The notes: generated by a model not told the origin, from the sequence alone. A DNA stretch of 64,000 bases from Roseburia lenta (GCF_014287435.1 NZ_JACOPG010000003.1:124001-188000), one strand, 5' to 3'; positions 1 through 9,053 are shown, counted from the first letter of the stretch. Translations and numbers: made by a program.

Positions 1-1
1 C

Positions 2-1033
2 AGTTCCTTCAAGGCGACTTTTTATTCTTCCATCACCAACCCGACAACACGTTTTGTCAACAGTCTGATCTACAGTGGTGTGGGTGTCGCAGGTGCCATT
101 CTTGCGATCTTCGGCGGCATCACGGTCGGTGGACTGACCAGTTTCTTAGGCTATGCAAGCCAGTATGCCAAGCCTTTCAATGAAATCTCCGGCGTTGTCA
201 CGGAATTACAGAACGCCATTGCCTGCGCAGCGCGTATTTTTGAGATCATTGATGCACCGGCAGTGGAGGAGAGCCGGGAAAATCATCTGTCGGATGTGGA
301 AGGAAAGATCGTATTTGAGGACGTGGCGTTTTCCTATGATCCGAGCAAACCGCTCATTGAGCACTTAAATCTGACCGTAGAGCCGGGACAGCGTATTGCT
401 ATTGTCGGACCGACCGGAAGCGGTAAGACGACGCTTATCAACCTGCTTATGCGCTTCTATGATACGACACATGGCAAGATCACCATTGATGGTGTCGATA
501 TCCGGTCTATCTCGCGTGCCAACCTGCGTGAAAAATTCGGCATGGTTTTACAGGAGACCTGGCTGAAAGAGGGCACTATCCGGGAAAACCTTTTGTTTGC
601 CAACCCGGATGCGACAGAAGAAGAGATGGTGCAGGCAGCCAGAACTTCCCATGCGCATGAATTTATCAAACGTTTGCCAAATGGGTATGATACTTATATC
701 AAGGGCGATGACGGCAGTCTTTCGCAGGGAGAAAAGCAACTTCTTTGTATTGCCCGCCTGATGCTGGCATTGCCGCCTATGCTGATCTTGGATGAGGCGA
801 CATCTTCCATTGATACGCGTACGGAGATGAAGATACAGGAGGCTTTCCAGACCATGATGGAAGGCAGAACAACCTTTGTCGTAGCACACAGACTTTCCAC
901 GATCCGCGAAGCAGATGTGATCCTCTATATGCAGGACGGTAAGGTCTTAGAACAGGGAAATCATCAGGAATTGTTGGAGAAGAACGGATATTATGCGAAA
1001 TTGTATCGCAGTCAGTTTGTATGTGGCAAATAG
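2..1033 (+). CDS. ABC exporter, C-terminal part (5' end outside window)
   Basis: The reading frame is open from base 2, so this is the 3' part of a longer gene. The GTG at 80 is internal. The visible protein begins inside the transmembrane domain (motif NPTTRFVNSLIYSG, then hydrophobic helices) and runs into a complete nucleotide-binding domain. That domain has Walker A GPTGSGKTT, the Q-loop region GMVLQETWL, signature LSQGEKQ, Walker B MLILDEATS and a switch histidine in VVAHRLST. This order (membrane domain fused to ATPase) is that of type IV/ABCB-like exporters of lipids, drugs or peptides. The substrate cannot be told. Such proteins are often heterodimers, and the partner would lie upstream. 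Confidence 0.93.
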   Translation, partial: SSFKATFYSSITNPTTRFVNSLIYSGVGVAGAILAIFGGITVGGLTSFLGYASQYAKPFNEISGVVTELQNAIACAARIFEIIDAPAVEESRENHLSDVEGKIVFEDVAFSYDPSKPLIEHLNLTVEPGQRIAIVGPTGSGKTTLINLLMRFYDTTHGKITIDGVDIRSISRANLREKFGMVLQETWLKEGTIRENLLFANPDATEEEMVQAARTSHAHEFIKRLPNGYDTYIKGDDGSLSQGEKQLLCIARLMLALPPMLILDEATSSIDTRTEMKIQEAFQTMMEGRTTFVVAHRLSTIREADVILYMQDGKVLEQGNHQELLEKNGYYAKLYRSQFVCGK

Positions 1034-1084
1034 ATTGACTTTTTCAAGTGACGCAAGATTTACTGGTGCATATGATGTAGTATG

Positions 1085-1093
1085 TGCTATAAT
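1085..1093 (+). promoter_or_regulatory. Probable extended -10 promoter for murA
   Basis: TGCTATAAT gives a consensus -10 hexamer (1088-1093) with the TGn extension. There is no good -35 at 17 bp. It lies about 64 bp before the murA start in the gap after the ABC exporter gene. Confidence 0.45.
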
Positions 1094-1156
1094 GTCTTTT
1101 ATCAATGGGTAAATATAGGCGAGAGCCTTTGGAATAAATGAGTAACGAGGTGTTAT

Positions 1157-2449
1157 ATGGAACAATTCGTAATTAAGGGGGGAAATCCGATCGTAGGGGA
1201 AGTAGAGATCGGTGGTGCCAAGAATGCAGCGCTCGCAATTCTTGCAGCGTCCATTATGACGGATGAGACAGTGACCATAGATAATCTGCCGGATGTGCGG
1301 GATATCAACATCATGCTGGATGCTTTGAGCGATATCGGCGCAGTGGTAGAGCGCGTAGACCGGCACACAGCGCGCATCAACGGATCAACCATCGGACAGT
1401 TGAACGTAGATTATGAATACATCAAAAAGATCCGTGCTTCCTATTATCTTCTGGGAGCCTTACTTGGAAAATACAAAAGAGCAGAAGTAGCATTGCCGGG
1501 TGGTTGCGTGATCGGCAGCCGACCGATCGACCTGCATGTCAAAGGATTCAAGGCACTGGGCGCTGATGTGGACATCAGTTATGGCTTGATCTCTGCAAAG
1601 GCAGACCATCTGGTAGGCAGCCATATCTACATGGATAAGGTATCTGTCGGTGCTACGATCAATGTACTTATGGCAGCGGCACTTGCCGAGGGCAAGACCG
1701 TGATCGAAAATGCCGCTAAGGAGCCGCATGTCGTAGATGTTGCCAACTTCTTAAACAGCATGGGTGCCAATATACGTGGTGCAGGTACGGATGTGATCCG
1801 TATCGTAGGTGTGGAAAAGTTACACAAGACATCTTATTCTGTCATTCCGGATCAGATCGAGGCGGGAACCTTTATGTGCGCGGCAGCAGCGACCAAGGGT
1901 GATGTCCTGATCAAAAATGTTATTCCAAAGCATTTGGAAGCTACATCTGCCAAGTTGATCGAGGCAGGCTGTATGATCGAGGAATTTGATGATGCTGTTC
2001 GTATTGTTGCCAACAAGGGCTTGACCCATACCCAGATCACGACGCTTCCGTATCCGGGATTTCCGACAGATATGCAGCCGCAGATGACGGTTGTGCTTGG
2101 TATGGCAGATGGTACGTCTACCGTTACCGAGAGCATTTTTGAGAACCGCTTCAAGTACGTGGATGAACTTTCCCGCATGGGAGCAGATATCAAGGTGGAG
2201 AGCAATATTGCCATTATCCGTGGCATTAAGGAATACACAGGTGCGCGCGTGAGTGCACCGGATCTGCGTGCAGGTGCAGCCCTTGTGATCGCCGGGCTTG
2301 CAGCAGATGGCATTACCATCGTGGAAGATATTCATTTCATCCAGCGCGGTTATGAGGATTTCGAGATCAAGTTGCGCAGTCTGGGCGCACAGATCGAACG
2401 GACAAATTGCGAAAAAGAGATCCAGAAGTTTATGTTTCGGGTTTCCTAG
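1157..2449 (+). CDS. murA: UDP-N-acetylglucosamine 1-carboxyvinyltransferase
   Basis: Catalyses the first committed step of peptidoglycan synthesis in the cytoplasm: transfer of enolpyruvate from PEP to UDP-GlcNAc. The 430-residue length is typical of the family. The N-terminal GGAKNAAL motif holds the conserved lysine. The catalytic cysteine is in PGGCVIGSRPIDLH, equivalent to E. coli Cys115, so fosfomycin sensitivity is expected. The start ATG follows a GAGGTG ribosome binding site. Firmicutes often carry two paralogues (MurA/MurZ) and this window cannot show which one this is. It converges with the HD-GYP gene across a shared terminator. Confidence 0.96.
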   Translation: MEQFVIKGGNPIVGEVEIGGAKNAALAILAASIMTDETVTIDNLPDVRDINIMLDALSDIGAVVERVDRHTARINGSTIGQLNVDYEYIKKIRASYYLLGALLGKYKRAEVALPGGCVIGSRPIDLHVKGFKALGADVDISYGLISAKADHLVGSHIYMDKVSVGATINVLMAAALAEGKTVIENAAKEPHVVDVANFLNSMGANIRGAGTDVIRIVGVEKLHKTSYSVIPDQIEAGTFMCAAAATKGDVLIKNVIPKHLEATSAKLIEAGCMIEEFDDAVRIVANKGLTHTQITTLPYPGFPTDMQPQMTVVLGMADGTSTVTESIFENRFKYVDELSRMGADIKVESNIAIIRGIKEYTGARVSAPDLRAGAALVIAGLAADGITIVEDIHFIQRGYEDFEIKLRSLGAQIERTNCEKEIQKFMFRVS

Positions 2450-2463
2450 ATCAAAAGATAAAA

Positions 2464-2508
2464 AGACGGCTATCTTTGTCATGTATGTGATAAAGATAGC
2501 CGTTTTTG
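2464..2508. terminator. Bidirectional rho-independent terminator
   Basis: A 12-bp stem, ACGGCTATCTTT (2466-2477) pairing with AAAGATAGCCGT (2492-2503), is followed by a T run on the + strand and preceded by an A run. It can therefore end both murA (+) and the convergent HD-GYP gene (-). Confidence 0.9.
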
Positions 2509-2523
2509 ATTTTATAAGAAATG

Positions 2524-3717
2524 TTAAAGGATTGCCTTGATGAACAGATCCTTGTTGGCAGACTGGGATAAGTCAATCAAGCCATGCTCGACAGTGTCGA
2601 CGATCGGACGGGATAAGGTATTTTTGTTGAGATACACGATCTGTCCGGCGGTGCCGTCACTTAAAAGGACACGGCTGTTGTTGTAGCAGGCTGCCACACG
2701 CTGCAAAAAGGTAAAGATGACTTTTGGGTTGTACTTCTGGAAACCGTCATCTTCAAAAGCGGCAATGACCTGAAAAGCACATTTGGGAGCACGGTAAGAG
2801 CGTGCTGCCGTCATGGCATCATATACATCAGCGATGGCAACGATGGAAGCAAAAGTATCGATTTCATCGGATTCCAGACCGCGTGGATAACCGGATCCGT
2901 CATAACGTTCGTGATGTTGTAAGGCTGCCAACTTGATACGAAGATCCAGGTCGGTGTCCTTTAAGATCTTGTGTCCCAGTTTGGCATGGGAACGGATGAT
3001 GTCAAATTCCTCATCGGTCAGTTTGCCCTGTTTATTTAAGATCTCAGAAGGGATCTGGGTCTTGCCGATATCATGTAAAAGCCCTGCCAAGGTCAGGGTG
3101 TTCAAATCTTCCTTGGAGAACTGCATCCATTTACCGATGGCTCTGGAGATCAAAGCGACATTCAAAGAATGGGCGTAGACGGAATCATCGACAGAACGCA
3201 TGGTATGTATCATGTCAAAAAGTTCCAAGGAAGTCTTGGAAGCAAATAAGGATGCTGCCTCGGACAGAAGATGGTCACATGCACCGTCAACCTGTCCTGC
3301 AATGATGAGATCAAAATCCTCTTTCAGAGAGATCATATTGCGTGTATAAGAGGTCTGAAATGCCTGAAACTGCGGCGTGGACTGTATGCGCTGTCTATGC
3401 GACGTTGTCTCGAGCGGATGGACCTGCGGGTGCGGAGTCTCTGTCTTTTGCTCTGTGACCGGTTTTGCGACCAGCTTTTGGGCAGGAGCCTCTGGCTTTG
3501 GCTCGGCAACTTCCAGTGTGACTGCCTGTTCGCGGATCTCCTGTGGGATCGAATTTTCATCGATCATAACGGTCTGGATCCGGTAAAAGGATAACTTGGC
3601 GATCAACTGTGATGTCAGACTGGCCCCGGCAGATGCGATGGTCTGTCCTCTTTTTGTAACGATCGGCTTGGCAACGACCATGCCGGCTTGTAATCGGTTT
3701 ACGCTTACTTTTATCAT
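2524..3717 (-). CDS. HD-GYP domain protein, probable cyclic-di-GMP phosphodiesterase
   Basis: 397 residues from the ATG at 3717, which has a GGGGGAAG ribosome binding site. An upstream in-frame start at 3813 has no such support. The N-terminal region (MIKVSVNRLQAGMVVAKPI) is the small domain common before HD-GYP modules. A Pro/Glu-rich linker follows (about residues 80-120). The C-terminal half carries the HD motif LLHDIGK, a second histidine pair in LQHHERYDGSGYPRG (the GYP loop) and ADVYDAMTAARSY. HD-GYP proteins degrade c-di-GMP or related dinucleotides using a metal centre. Substrate and physiological output are unknown. No transmembrane helix is visible, so it should be cytoplasmic. Confidence 0.88.
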   Translation of the reverse strand: MIKVSVNRLQAGMVVAKPIVTKRGQTIASAGASLTSQLIAKLSFYRIQTVMIDENSIPQEIREQAVTLEVAEPKPEAPAQKLVAKPVTEQKTETPHPQVHPLETTSHRQRIQSTPQFQAFQTSYTRNMISLKEDFDLIIAGQVDGACDHLLSEAASLFASKTSLELFDMIHTMRSVDDSVYAHSLNVALISRAIGKWMQFSKEDLNTLTLAGLLHDIGKTQIPSEILNKQGKLTDEEFDIIRSHAKLGHKILKDTDLDLRIKLAALQHHERYDGSGYPRGLESDEIDTFASIVAIADVYDAMTAARSYRAPKCAFQVIAAFEDDGFQKYNPKVIFTFLQRVAACYNNSRVLLSDGTAGQIVYLNKNTLSRPIVDTVEHGLIDLSQSANKDLFIKAIL

Positions 3718-3778
3718 ATTATGTTCTTCCCCCAAAGGTGTGTAATTGCTTCGTAAATGAAAGAAAATTATACACACA

Positions 3779-3802
3779 GAGATATTATATATGTAATATC
3801 TC
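3779..3802. repeat. Inverted repeat in the HD-GYP upstream region
   Basis: Perfect 9-bp arms GAGATATTA (3779-3787) and TAATATCTC (3794-3802). It lies 62 bp upstream of the HD-GYP start, amid TATAAT-like hexamers on the minus strand, so it may be an operator. A simple AT-rich palindrome is equally possible. Confidence 0.4.
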
Positions 3803-3934
3803 CCATCTGGCAATAGTTTTCTGACGATTTACGTCGAAAGCTAAAGAAAAATGCCAAAATGGGCAAATATATACAGATTGCGGGGTAAGACTAGGAGACG
3901 ACTACAAAATGCAGGAATTGTATAGGGGGATTTC

Positions 3935-3963
3935 TTGACAAATACCCATATGGGGTGTAAAGT
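3935..3963 (+). promoter_or_regulatory. Probable promoter of the metK riboswitch transcript
   Basis: A consensus TTGACA (3935-3940) is followed at 17 bp by TAAAGT (3958-3963, 4 of 6 to consensus). Transcription would start about 40 bases before the SAM riboswitch. Confidence 0.55.
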
Positions 3964-4010
3964 CATCACTGATGAAAGTCACAGATTTGAAAATTCCATA
4001 TCGTATTTTC

Positions 4011-4108
4011 TCTTATTCAGAGTGGCGGAGATACATAGGATCGATGAAACCACGGCAACCCCGGAAGATGGAAGGTGCCTACCTGAGCGAGTAACTCGAA
4101 CAATAAGG
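4011..4108 (+). promoter_or_regulatory. SAM-I (S-box) riboswitch aptamer
   Basis: Has the conserved S-box landmarks in order: P1 5' strand CTTATT (4012-4017), AGAGTGGCGGAG, GATGAAACCACGGCAACC, AAGGTGC, the P4-like hairpin GAGCGAGTAACTCGAAC, and P1 3' strand AATAAG (4102-4107). SAM binding stabilises P1. Just downstream, GGATTT (4108-4113) can pair with AAATCC (4131-4136) as an antiterminator that competes with the terminator hairpin. High SAM would therefore switch metK off. Confidence 0.95.
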
Positions 4109-4130
4109 GATTTGATTATCTTAGACAATT

Positions 4131-4155
4131 AAATCCGCTTATGGCGGATTTTTTA
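4131..4155 (+). terminator. Riboswitch-controlled terminator
   Basis: AAATCCGC (4131-4138) pairs with GCGGATTT (4144-4151) and is followed by a T run. It is the expression platform of the S-box upstream of metK. Confidence 0.9.
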
Positions 4156-4213
4156 ATGCTTTTTTTGAGGTGTTAAAAAGGAACCAAAGGGTAATACAGA
4201 AAGGAAGAAGAAA

Positions 4214-5395
4214 ATGGAAAAATTATTATTTACTTCAGAGTCTGTTACAGAAGGACATCCGGACAAGGTCTGTGATGCTGTATCAGATGCAATCTTAGAT
4301 GCTTGTATGGAACAGGATCCGATGAGCCGTGTTGCCTGCGAGACAGCAGCATGTACCGGATTTGTACTTGTAACAGGCGAGATAACCACAAAGGCACAAC
4401 TTGATATTCCTGCAATCGTTCGTAAGACGGTTCTTGATATCGGTTATGATGATGGTAAGAAGGGTATCGATGGCAATTCCTGTGCTGTTATGGTTGCATT
4501 AGACCAGCAGTCAGCAGATATTGCTATGGGTGTTGATAAGGCTTTAGAGGCAAAGAAGGGTTCTTTGACAGATGATCTGGATACCGGTGCCGGAGATCAG
4601 GGTATGATGTTTGGTTATGCTACCAACGAGACAGAAGATTACATGCCTTATCCGATTTCTTTGGCTCATAAGTTGGCACTTCAACTTACTAAGGTACGTA
4701 AAGATGGTACACTTTCTTACTTAAGACCAGACGGAAAGACACAGGTTTCTGTAGAATATGATGAGGCTGGTAAGCCAAAGAGACTTGAGGCTGTTGTTCT
4801 TTCTACACAGCATGACGAAGATGTAACACAAGAACAGATCCATGAAGACATCAAGAAATATGTCTTTGACCCGATCCTGCCGGCTGAACTGGTAGATGAT
4901 GAGACAAAGTTCTTCATCAACCCGACCGGACGTTTCGTTATTGGTGGACCACACGGTGATGCAGGTCTTACCGGACGTAAGATTATCGTAGATACATATG
5001 GTGGAATGGCTCGTCACGGCGGCGGTGCTTTCTCTGGAAAGGACTGCACAAAGGTTGACCGTTCCGCAGCATATGCAGCACGTTATGTTGCTAAGAACAT
5101 CGTTGCAGCAGGTCTGGCTGACAGGTGCGAGATCCAGTTGTCTTATGCGATCGGTGTTGCACAGCCTACATCTATCATGGTAGATACTTTCGGTACAGGC
5201 AAGTTATCTGATGAGAAGTTAGTTGAGATCGTTCGTAATCATTTCGATCTTCGCCCGGCTGGTATCATCAAGATGCTGGATCTGAGAAGACCGATCTACA
5301 AGCAGACAGCAGCATATGGTCACTTTGGACGTAATGATCTGAACCTTCCTTGGGAAGCTTTGGACAAAGTTGAAGATCTGAAAAAATATCTTTAA
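4214..5395 (+). CDS. metK: S-adenosylmethionine synthetase
   Basis: Makes SAM from methionine and ATP. 393 residues, the usual length. Signature regions are [20 protein letters not shown] at the N-terminus (ATP/metal binding), [12 protein letters not shown] (methionine/ATP site) and [19 protein letters not shown] (phosphate-binding loop). The ATG has a GGAAGAAGAA ribosome binding site. The SAM-I riboswitch directly upstream fits end-product control of this enzyme. Confidence 0.97.
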   Translation: MEKLLFTSESVTEGHPDKVCDAVSDAILDACMEQDPMSRVACETAACTGFVLVTGEITTKAQLDIPAIVRKTVLDIGYDDGKKGIDGNSCAVMVALDQQSADIAMGVDKALEAKKGSLTDDLDTGAGDQGMMFGYATNETEDYMPYPISLAHKLALQLTKVRKDGTLSYLRPDGKTQVSVEYDEAGKPKRLEAVVLSTQHDEDVTQEQIHEDIKKYVFDPILPAELVDDETKFFINPTGRFVIGGPHGDAGLTGRKIIVDTYGGMARHGGGAFSGKDCTKVDRSAAYAARYVAKNIVAAGLADRCEIQLSYAIGVAQPTSIMVDTFGTGKLSDEKLVEIVRNHFDLRPAGIIKMLDLRRPIYKQTAAYGHFGRNDLNLPWEALDKVEDLKKYL

Positions 5396-5459
5396 GATTC
5401 TAAAAAAAGTATAAAACTTTGATGGAATGCTTTTTTTGAGGGGATGAAGTGATATAATG

Positions 5460-5497
5460 AAGTCGTGGGATGAATGAGACATCCCACGACTTTTTTC
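5460..5497 (+). terminator. Strong terminator after metK
   Basis: A perfect 13-bp stem, AAGTCGTGGGATG (5460-5472) with CATCCCACGACTT (5480-5492), a 7-base loop and a T run. A TATAAT (5453-5458) lies immediately upstream of it. Confidence 0.92.
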
Positions 5498-5519
5498 TAT
5501 ATAAAGGATGGAATGGTTT

Positions 5520-6647
5520 ATGAAGTTACGGACGCGACTTGTCATATCCTTTTGCATTATCATATTTGTACCGATTATCATGGCAGCCATAGGGCTATAT
5601 GCCATCAATACGATCTTGCCAACGCTGAACATCCAATGGTCCAGTACCAGTTATGAGTATATCGCCCATTTGCCGGATTTTAAGAATCTGGTGGTCGATG
5701 TTATGATCTCTGTGATCCTGATCCTCTTTTTTACAGCGGCGATCTTAGTGATCTGGACATACAGCGGTATCATTTCCCGTCTGCGCCAACTCAATAAGGC
5801 GGCAGAGAATATCCGGGACGGCAATCTGGATTTTTCCATTGATACCAAGGGACATGATGAGATCAGTGAACTCAGTGAGAGTTTTGAGGCCATGCGCAAG
5901 CGCTTGCAGATGAATGCGCAGGAGAAACTGGATGCGGAGCAGGAACACCGTATGCTGATCTCCAATATCGCTCATGACCTAAAGACGCCGATCACGGCGA
6001 TCAAGGGTTATTCGGAGGGGATCTTAGATGGGGTGGCGGACACACCGGAGAAGCAGGAACGCTATCTAAAGACCATCTACAACAAGGCAAATGAGATGAA
6101 CACCCTCATCAATGAACTGACCTTATACAGCAATATCGATACCAATAAGATCCCATACAATTTCCACAAACTAAACGTCAAGGACTACTTCACCGACTGT
6201 ATGGAAGAGTTGGAAATGGATCTGGAAAATCAGCACATGCAGCTGACTTTCTTTAATTATGTAGATGAAGATACCCTGATGATTGCTGACCCGGAGCAGC
6301 TTGGCAGGGTCATCCACAATATCATCGGCAATGCCATCAAGTATATGCGGGCAGAGGAGCCGTCCTTTATCAGTATGCGGATCAAGGATGTGGGCGACTT
6401 TATCCAGGTCGAGATCGAGGACAACGGCAAGGGTATTTCCAACAAAGACCTGCCATATATTTTTGACCGCTTTTACCGGGCAGATGCTTCGCGCAATTCT
6501 GCGGCAGGCGGAAGCGGTATCGGACTTTCCATTGTCAAAAAGATCATTGAGGATCATGGTGGAAAAATCTGGGCAACCAGCAAAGAGAATGTAGGTACAG
6601 TCATGTACTTTGTTTTACGAAAATATCAGGAGGTACCAAATGAGTAG
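5520..6647 (+). CDS. Two-component sensor histidine kinase
   Basis: 375 residues from the ATG at 5520, which has GGATGG at a suitable distance. The in-frame ATG at 5508 sits too close to its AGG. Two membrane helices (near residues 8-28 and 65-87) flank a short, about 35-residue extracytoplasmic loop, then a HAMP-like linker. HisKA holds the phospho-acceptor in NIAHDLKTPITAIKGYSEG. HATPase_c has N (NIIGNAIKYM), G1 (EDNGKGIS), F (YIFDRFYRAD) and G2 (GGSGIGLSIV) boxes. The small sensor loop suggests detection of envelope or intramembrane signals. It overlaps the response regulator gene by 8 bases, so the two are a cognate pair. Confidence 0.94.
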   Translation: MKLRTRLVISFCIIIFVPIIMAAIGLYAINTILPTLNIQWSSTSYEYIAHLPDFKNLVVDVMISVILILFFTAAILVIWTYSGIISRLRQLNKAAENIRDGNLDFSIDTKGHDEISELSESFEAMRKRLQMNAQEKLDAEQEHRMLISNIAHDLKTPITAIKGYSEGILDGVADTPEKQERYLKTIYNKANEMNTLINELTLYSNIDTNKIPYNFHKLNVKDYFTDCMEELEMDLENQHMQLTFFNYVDEDTLMIADPEQLGRVIHNIIGNAIKYMRAEEPSFISMRIKDVGDFIQVEIEDNGKGISNKDLPYIFDRFYRADASRNSAAGGSGIGLSIVKKIIEDHGGKIWATSKENVGTVMYFVLRKYQEVPNE

Positions 6648-7332
6648 AGTACTTATTATCGAGGATGAACTAGCGATCGCGGAACTGGAAAAGGACTATC
6701 TGGAGTTATCGGATTTTGAGGTCGTGATCGAGGAGAATGGCGTCAAGGGATGCGAGCGTGCCCTAGCAGAAGATTTTGATATCTTTGTGCTGGATCTCAT
6801 GCTGCCGGATATGGATGGCTTTGAGATCTGCCGCAGGATCCGTCAGGTCAAGAATACGCCGATCCTTATGGTTTCTGCCAAGAAAGAGGATATCGACAAG
6901 ATCCGTGGATTGGGACTGGGCGCGGATGACTATATCACCAAGCCGTTTTCACCGAGCGAATTAGTTGCAAGGGTAAAGGCTCATCTGGCACGCTATGACC
7001 GTCTGGTGGGCAGCAATCAGCAGACCCAAGGCGATACCTTCCAGATCCGTGATATCAAGATCGACAAGTCGGCAAGACGTGTATGGATCCGGGGCGAGGA
7101 AACACAGTTTACGACCAAGGAGTTCGAACTTCTGGCATTTCTGGCAGAGCATCCAAATCATGTCTTTAGCAAGCAGGAATTGTTCAAGGAGATCTGGGAT
7201 ATGGATTCGGTCGGAGACATCGCGACGGTCACCGTTCATATCAAGAAGATCCGTGAAAAGATAGAATTGAATACCAATAAACCACAATACATCGAGACGA
7301 TCTGGGGCGTGGGATATCGGTTCAAGGTATAA
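6640..7332 (+). CDS. OmpR/PhoB-family response regulator
   Basis: 230 residues from the ATG at 6640, with a GGAGG ribosome binding site. The start at 6610 would lie deep inside the kinase gene. The receiver domain has acidic residues in IEDE, the phospho-acceptor aspartate in LDLMLPDMDG, and the conserved lysine in DDYITKPFSP. The C-terminal winged helix carries TTKEFELLAFLAEHP and VTVHIKKIREKIE, typical of Trans_Reg_C. It binds DNA when phosphorylated by the upstream kinase. Target genes are not evident here. Confidence 0.95.
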   Translation: MSRVLIIEDELAIAELEKDYLELSDFEVVIEENGVKGCERALAEDFDIFVLDLMLPDMDGFEICRRIRQVKNTPILMVSAKKEDIDKIRGLGLGADDYITKPFSPSELVARVKAHLARYDRLVGSNQQTQGDTFQIRDIKIDKSARRVWIRGEETQFTTKEFELLAFLAEHPNHVFSKQELFKEIWDMDSVGDIATVTVHIKKIREKIELNTNKPQYIETIWGVGYRFKV

Positions 7333-7337
7333 AGAAA

Positions 7338-7372
7338 GCGCAGCCGCCTATGGGGGCATAGCGGCTTGGCGC
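7338..7372 (+). other. GC-rich hairpin before the pseudouridine synthase gene
   Basis: AGCCGCCTATG (7342-7352) pairs with CATAGCGGCT (7357-7366) with one bulge, extended by GCGC/GCGC at the base. There is no T run, so it is unlikely to terminate. It ends 2 bases before the AAGGAG ribosome binding site of the next gene and may affect mRNA stability or translation. Confidence 0.4.
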
Positions 7373-7385
7373 GGAAGGAGAAAGT

Positions 7386-8042
7386 ATGGAGTTAGAGGTA
7401 TTATTTGAGGATGAGGATGTGCTGGTCTGCTATAAGCCGGCAGGGGTCGCAACGCAGACCGCCAAGATGACAGAGCCGGATATGGTCAGCATGATCCGCA
7501 ATTATCGTGTGGCAAAGGGCGAGAGCGACTATGTAGGGGTGATCCACCGTCTGGATCAGCCGGTCGAGGGAGTATTGGTCTTTGCAAAAAATGCGGCGGC
7601 AGCAGCCATTCTTGGCAAAGAATTAAAGGCAAGGCAGTTTGCCAAATATTATTACGCCATCGTGACCAGAGAGAATATACCGGAGACAGGCGTTTTGGAA
7701 GATTATGTTGTAAAAGATGGGAGAAAGAACCGTGCCATGGTGGTTACGGAAAGTAACCCAAGGGCAAAGAAAGCGCGCCTTTCCTATGAAGTGGTCAAGC
7801 GTCTGGATGATCGCAGCCTCTTGGATATCCATCTGGATACCGGTCGTTTCCACCAGATCCGCGTACAACTGGCAAGCCGTACGGCACCGATCTTAGGCGA
7901 TGTCAAATACGGTGGCAGCCGTACCGGAGAACCGCTTTGTCTCTGCTCCTACCGCCTGCAGTTTACGCATCCGGTCAGCGAGGAGGGCATGGATTTTTCC
8001 ATCAAGCCTCGTGGCAGAGAGTTCGGTGACTTCTTTGCATAA
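7386..8042 (+). CDS. RluA-family RNA pseudouridine synthase (no S4 domain)
   Basis: Converts specific uridines of rRNA or tRNA to pseudouridine. The catalytic aspartate is in VIHRLDQPVEGVLVFAKN. The later motif LDTGRFHQIRVQLA is the RluA family signature. At 218 residues it lacks the N-terminal S4 domain found in RluD-like members. The usual RxxSG after the catalytic Asp is here QPVEG, a divergence seen in small RluA-like proteins. The target base cannot be assigned. It starts at an ATG with AAGGAG and follows the two-component system by 53 bases. Confidence 0.87.
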   Translation: MELEVLFEDEDVLVCYKPAGVATQTAKMTEPDMVSMIRNYRVAKGESDYVGVIHRLDQPVEGVLVFAKNAAAAAILGKELKARQFAKYYYAIVTRENIPETGVLEDYVVKDGRKNRAMVVTESNPRAKKARLSYEVVKRLDDRSLLDIHLDTGRFHQIRVQLASRTAPILGDVKYGGSRTGEPLCLCSYRLQFTHPVSEEGMDFSIKPRGREFGDFFA

Positions 8043-8053
8043 AAAGGAAGAAT

Positions 8054-9031
8054 TTGCTACATACTGATCCTATGGAGCAGAATTATCATTTTATCAGAAA
8101 TACAATTAAACTACTGGGAATCACCCTCTTGGTATATGCCTTTATGAAGTGGCTGCTGCCGATGGTGCTTCCCTTTTTTGTAGCCTTTTATCTGGCGGGC
8201 GCTTTTCGGCGGTCGGCATGCAGGAAAAAAGAGCATAAGACTCTTCTGATCCTGCGCAATCTCCTGATCGTGGGCGGTGTCTGCCTGCTGCTCTGGTATC
8301 TGGTAAAGGAATTTATGGATCTGTGGGGGCGGCGGGAAGAACTCTTGTATTGGGAGGGGGCAAAGGAGTCCGGTCTGTTCGGGGAAGCCTACGAAAAACT
8401 CATGGCAAAATTTAACACAGAACAGATGCTTGACCATTTTGTAGACAACGTGGCGTCACCTTTCGGCGGCATGCAGGATACCTTGGGCGGCATGGTGGCT
8501 CTGGCGGTGACCTTGGTGGCGACCATCCTTATGACCAAGGATTATGCCCTTTTACAGGAGCAGATTAAAAAGAATACCTTCGGGCAGGTGGTTGTGTCTC
8601 TGGCAAAAGATCTGTCCGTGGTAGGCGGCGATTATCTGCGCGCCCAGGGGATCATCATGCTGATCATCACGGCGATCTGTATTGTTGCCCTGCTCTTGAC
8701 GGGCAACCCCTATGCGGTTTTGGTGGGCGTTTTTATCGGTTTTTGTGATGCCCTGCCTTTTATCGGAACATCACTGATCTTTTTGCCCTGGGCGGTCGTC
8801 ATGTTCCTGCAAAAGAAGATTGGGCTTGGCATCTATTATCTTTTTTTGGCAGGGGGCACCAGCCTGCTCCGTCAGTATCTGGAACCAAAACTCATCGGCA
8901 GGAGCGTCGGTGCTGATCCTCTCATTGTTCTGGCATGTATTTATCTGGGACTGGAGATCTATGGGATCTGGGGTGTGATCTTAGGACCGGCAAGTGCATT
9001 TTTGATCTGGGAGATCTACCGTTTTACCTAA
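8054..9031 (+). CDS. AI-2E/YtvI-family polytopic membrane protein
   Basis: About 325 residues with multiple hydrophobic helices: an N-terminal pair, a soluble middle segment of about 100 residues (YLVKEFMDLWGRREELL), then a C-terminal bundle ending in GIWGVILGPASAFLIWEIYR. The helix layout and the motif GFCDALPFIGTSLIFLPWA match the AI-2E transporter superfamily, whose sporulation member is YtvI. TTG at 8054 is the only start near a ribosome binding site (AAGGAAG, 3 bases away, which is tight). ATG at 8072 is the alternative. The transported substrate is unknown. Confidence 0.75.
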   Translation: MLHTDPMEQNYHFIRNTIKLLGITLLVYAFMKWLLPMVLPFFVAFYLAGAFRRSACRKKEHKTLLILRNLLIVGGVCLLLWYLVKEFMDLWGRREELLYWEGAKESGLFGEAYEKLMAKFNTEQMLDHFVDNVASPFGGMQDTLGGMVALAVTLVATILMTKDYALLQEQIKKNTFGQVVVSLAKDLSVVGGDYLRAQGIIMLIITAICIVALLLTGNPYAVLVGVFIGFCDALPFIGTSLIFLPWAVVMFLQKKIGLGIYYLFLAGGTSLLRQYLEPKLIGRSVGADPLIVLACIYLGLEIYGIWGVILGPASAFLIWEIYRFT

Positions 9032-9053
9032 AAAATAAGGCAAAGTCCGCTGA

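Noticed and set aside
1820..2482. 220-codon open frame on the minus strand within murA
   Set aside because: It is antisense to a clearly conserved gene and reads through its terminator. The composition is Cys/His-rich and shadow-like.
3935..4132. 65-codon open frame on the + strand
   Set aside because: It runs across the promoter and the SAM riboswitch, whose conserved bases explain the sequence. It has no ribosome binding site and no family features.
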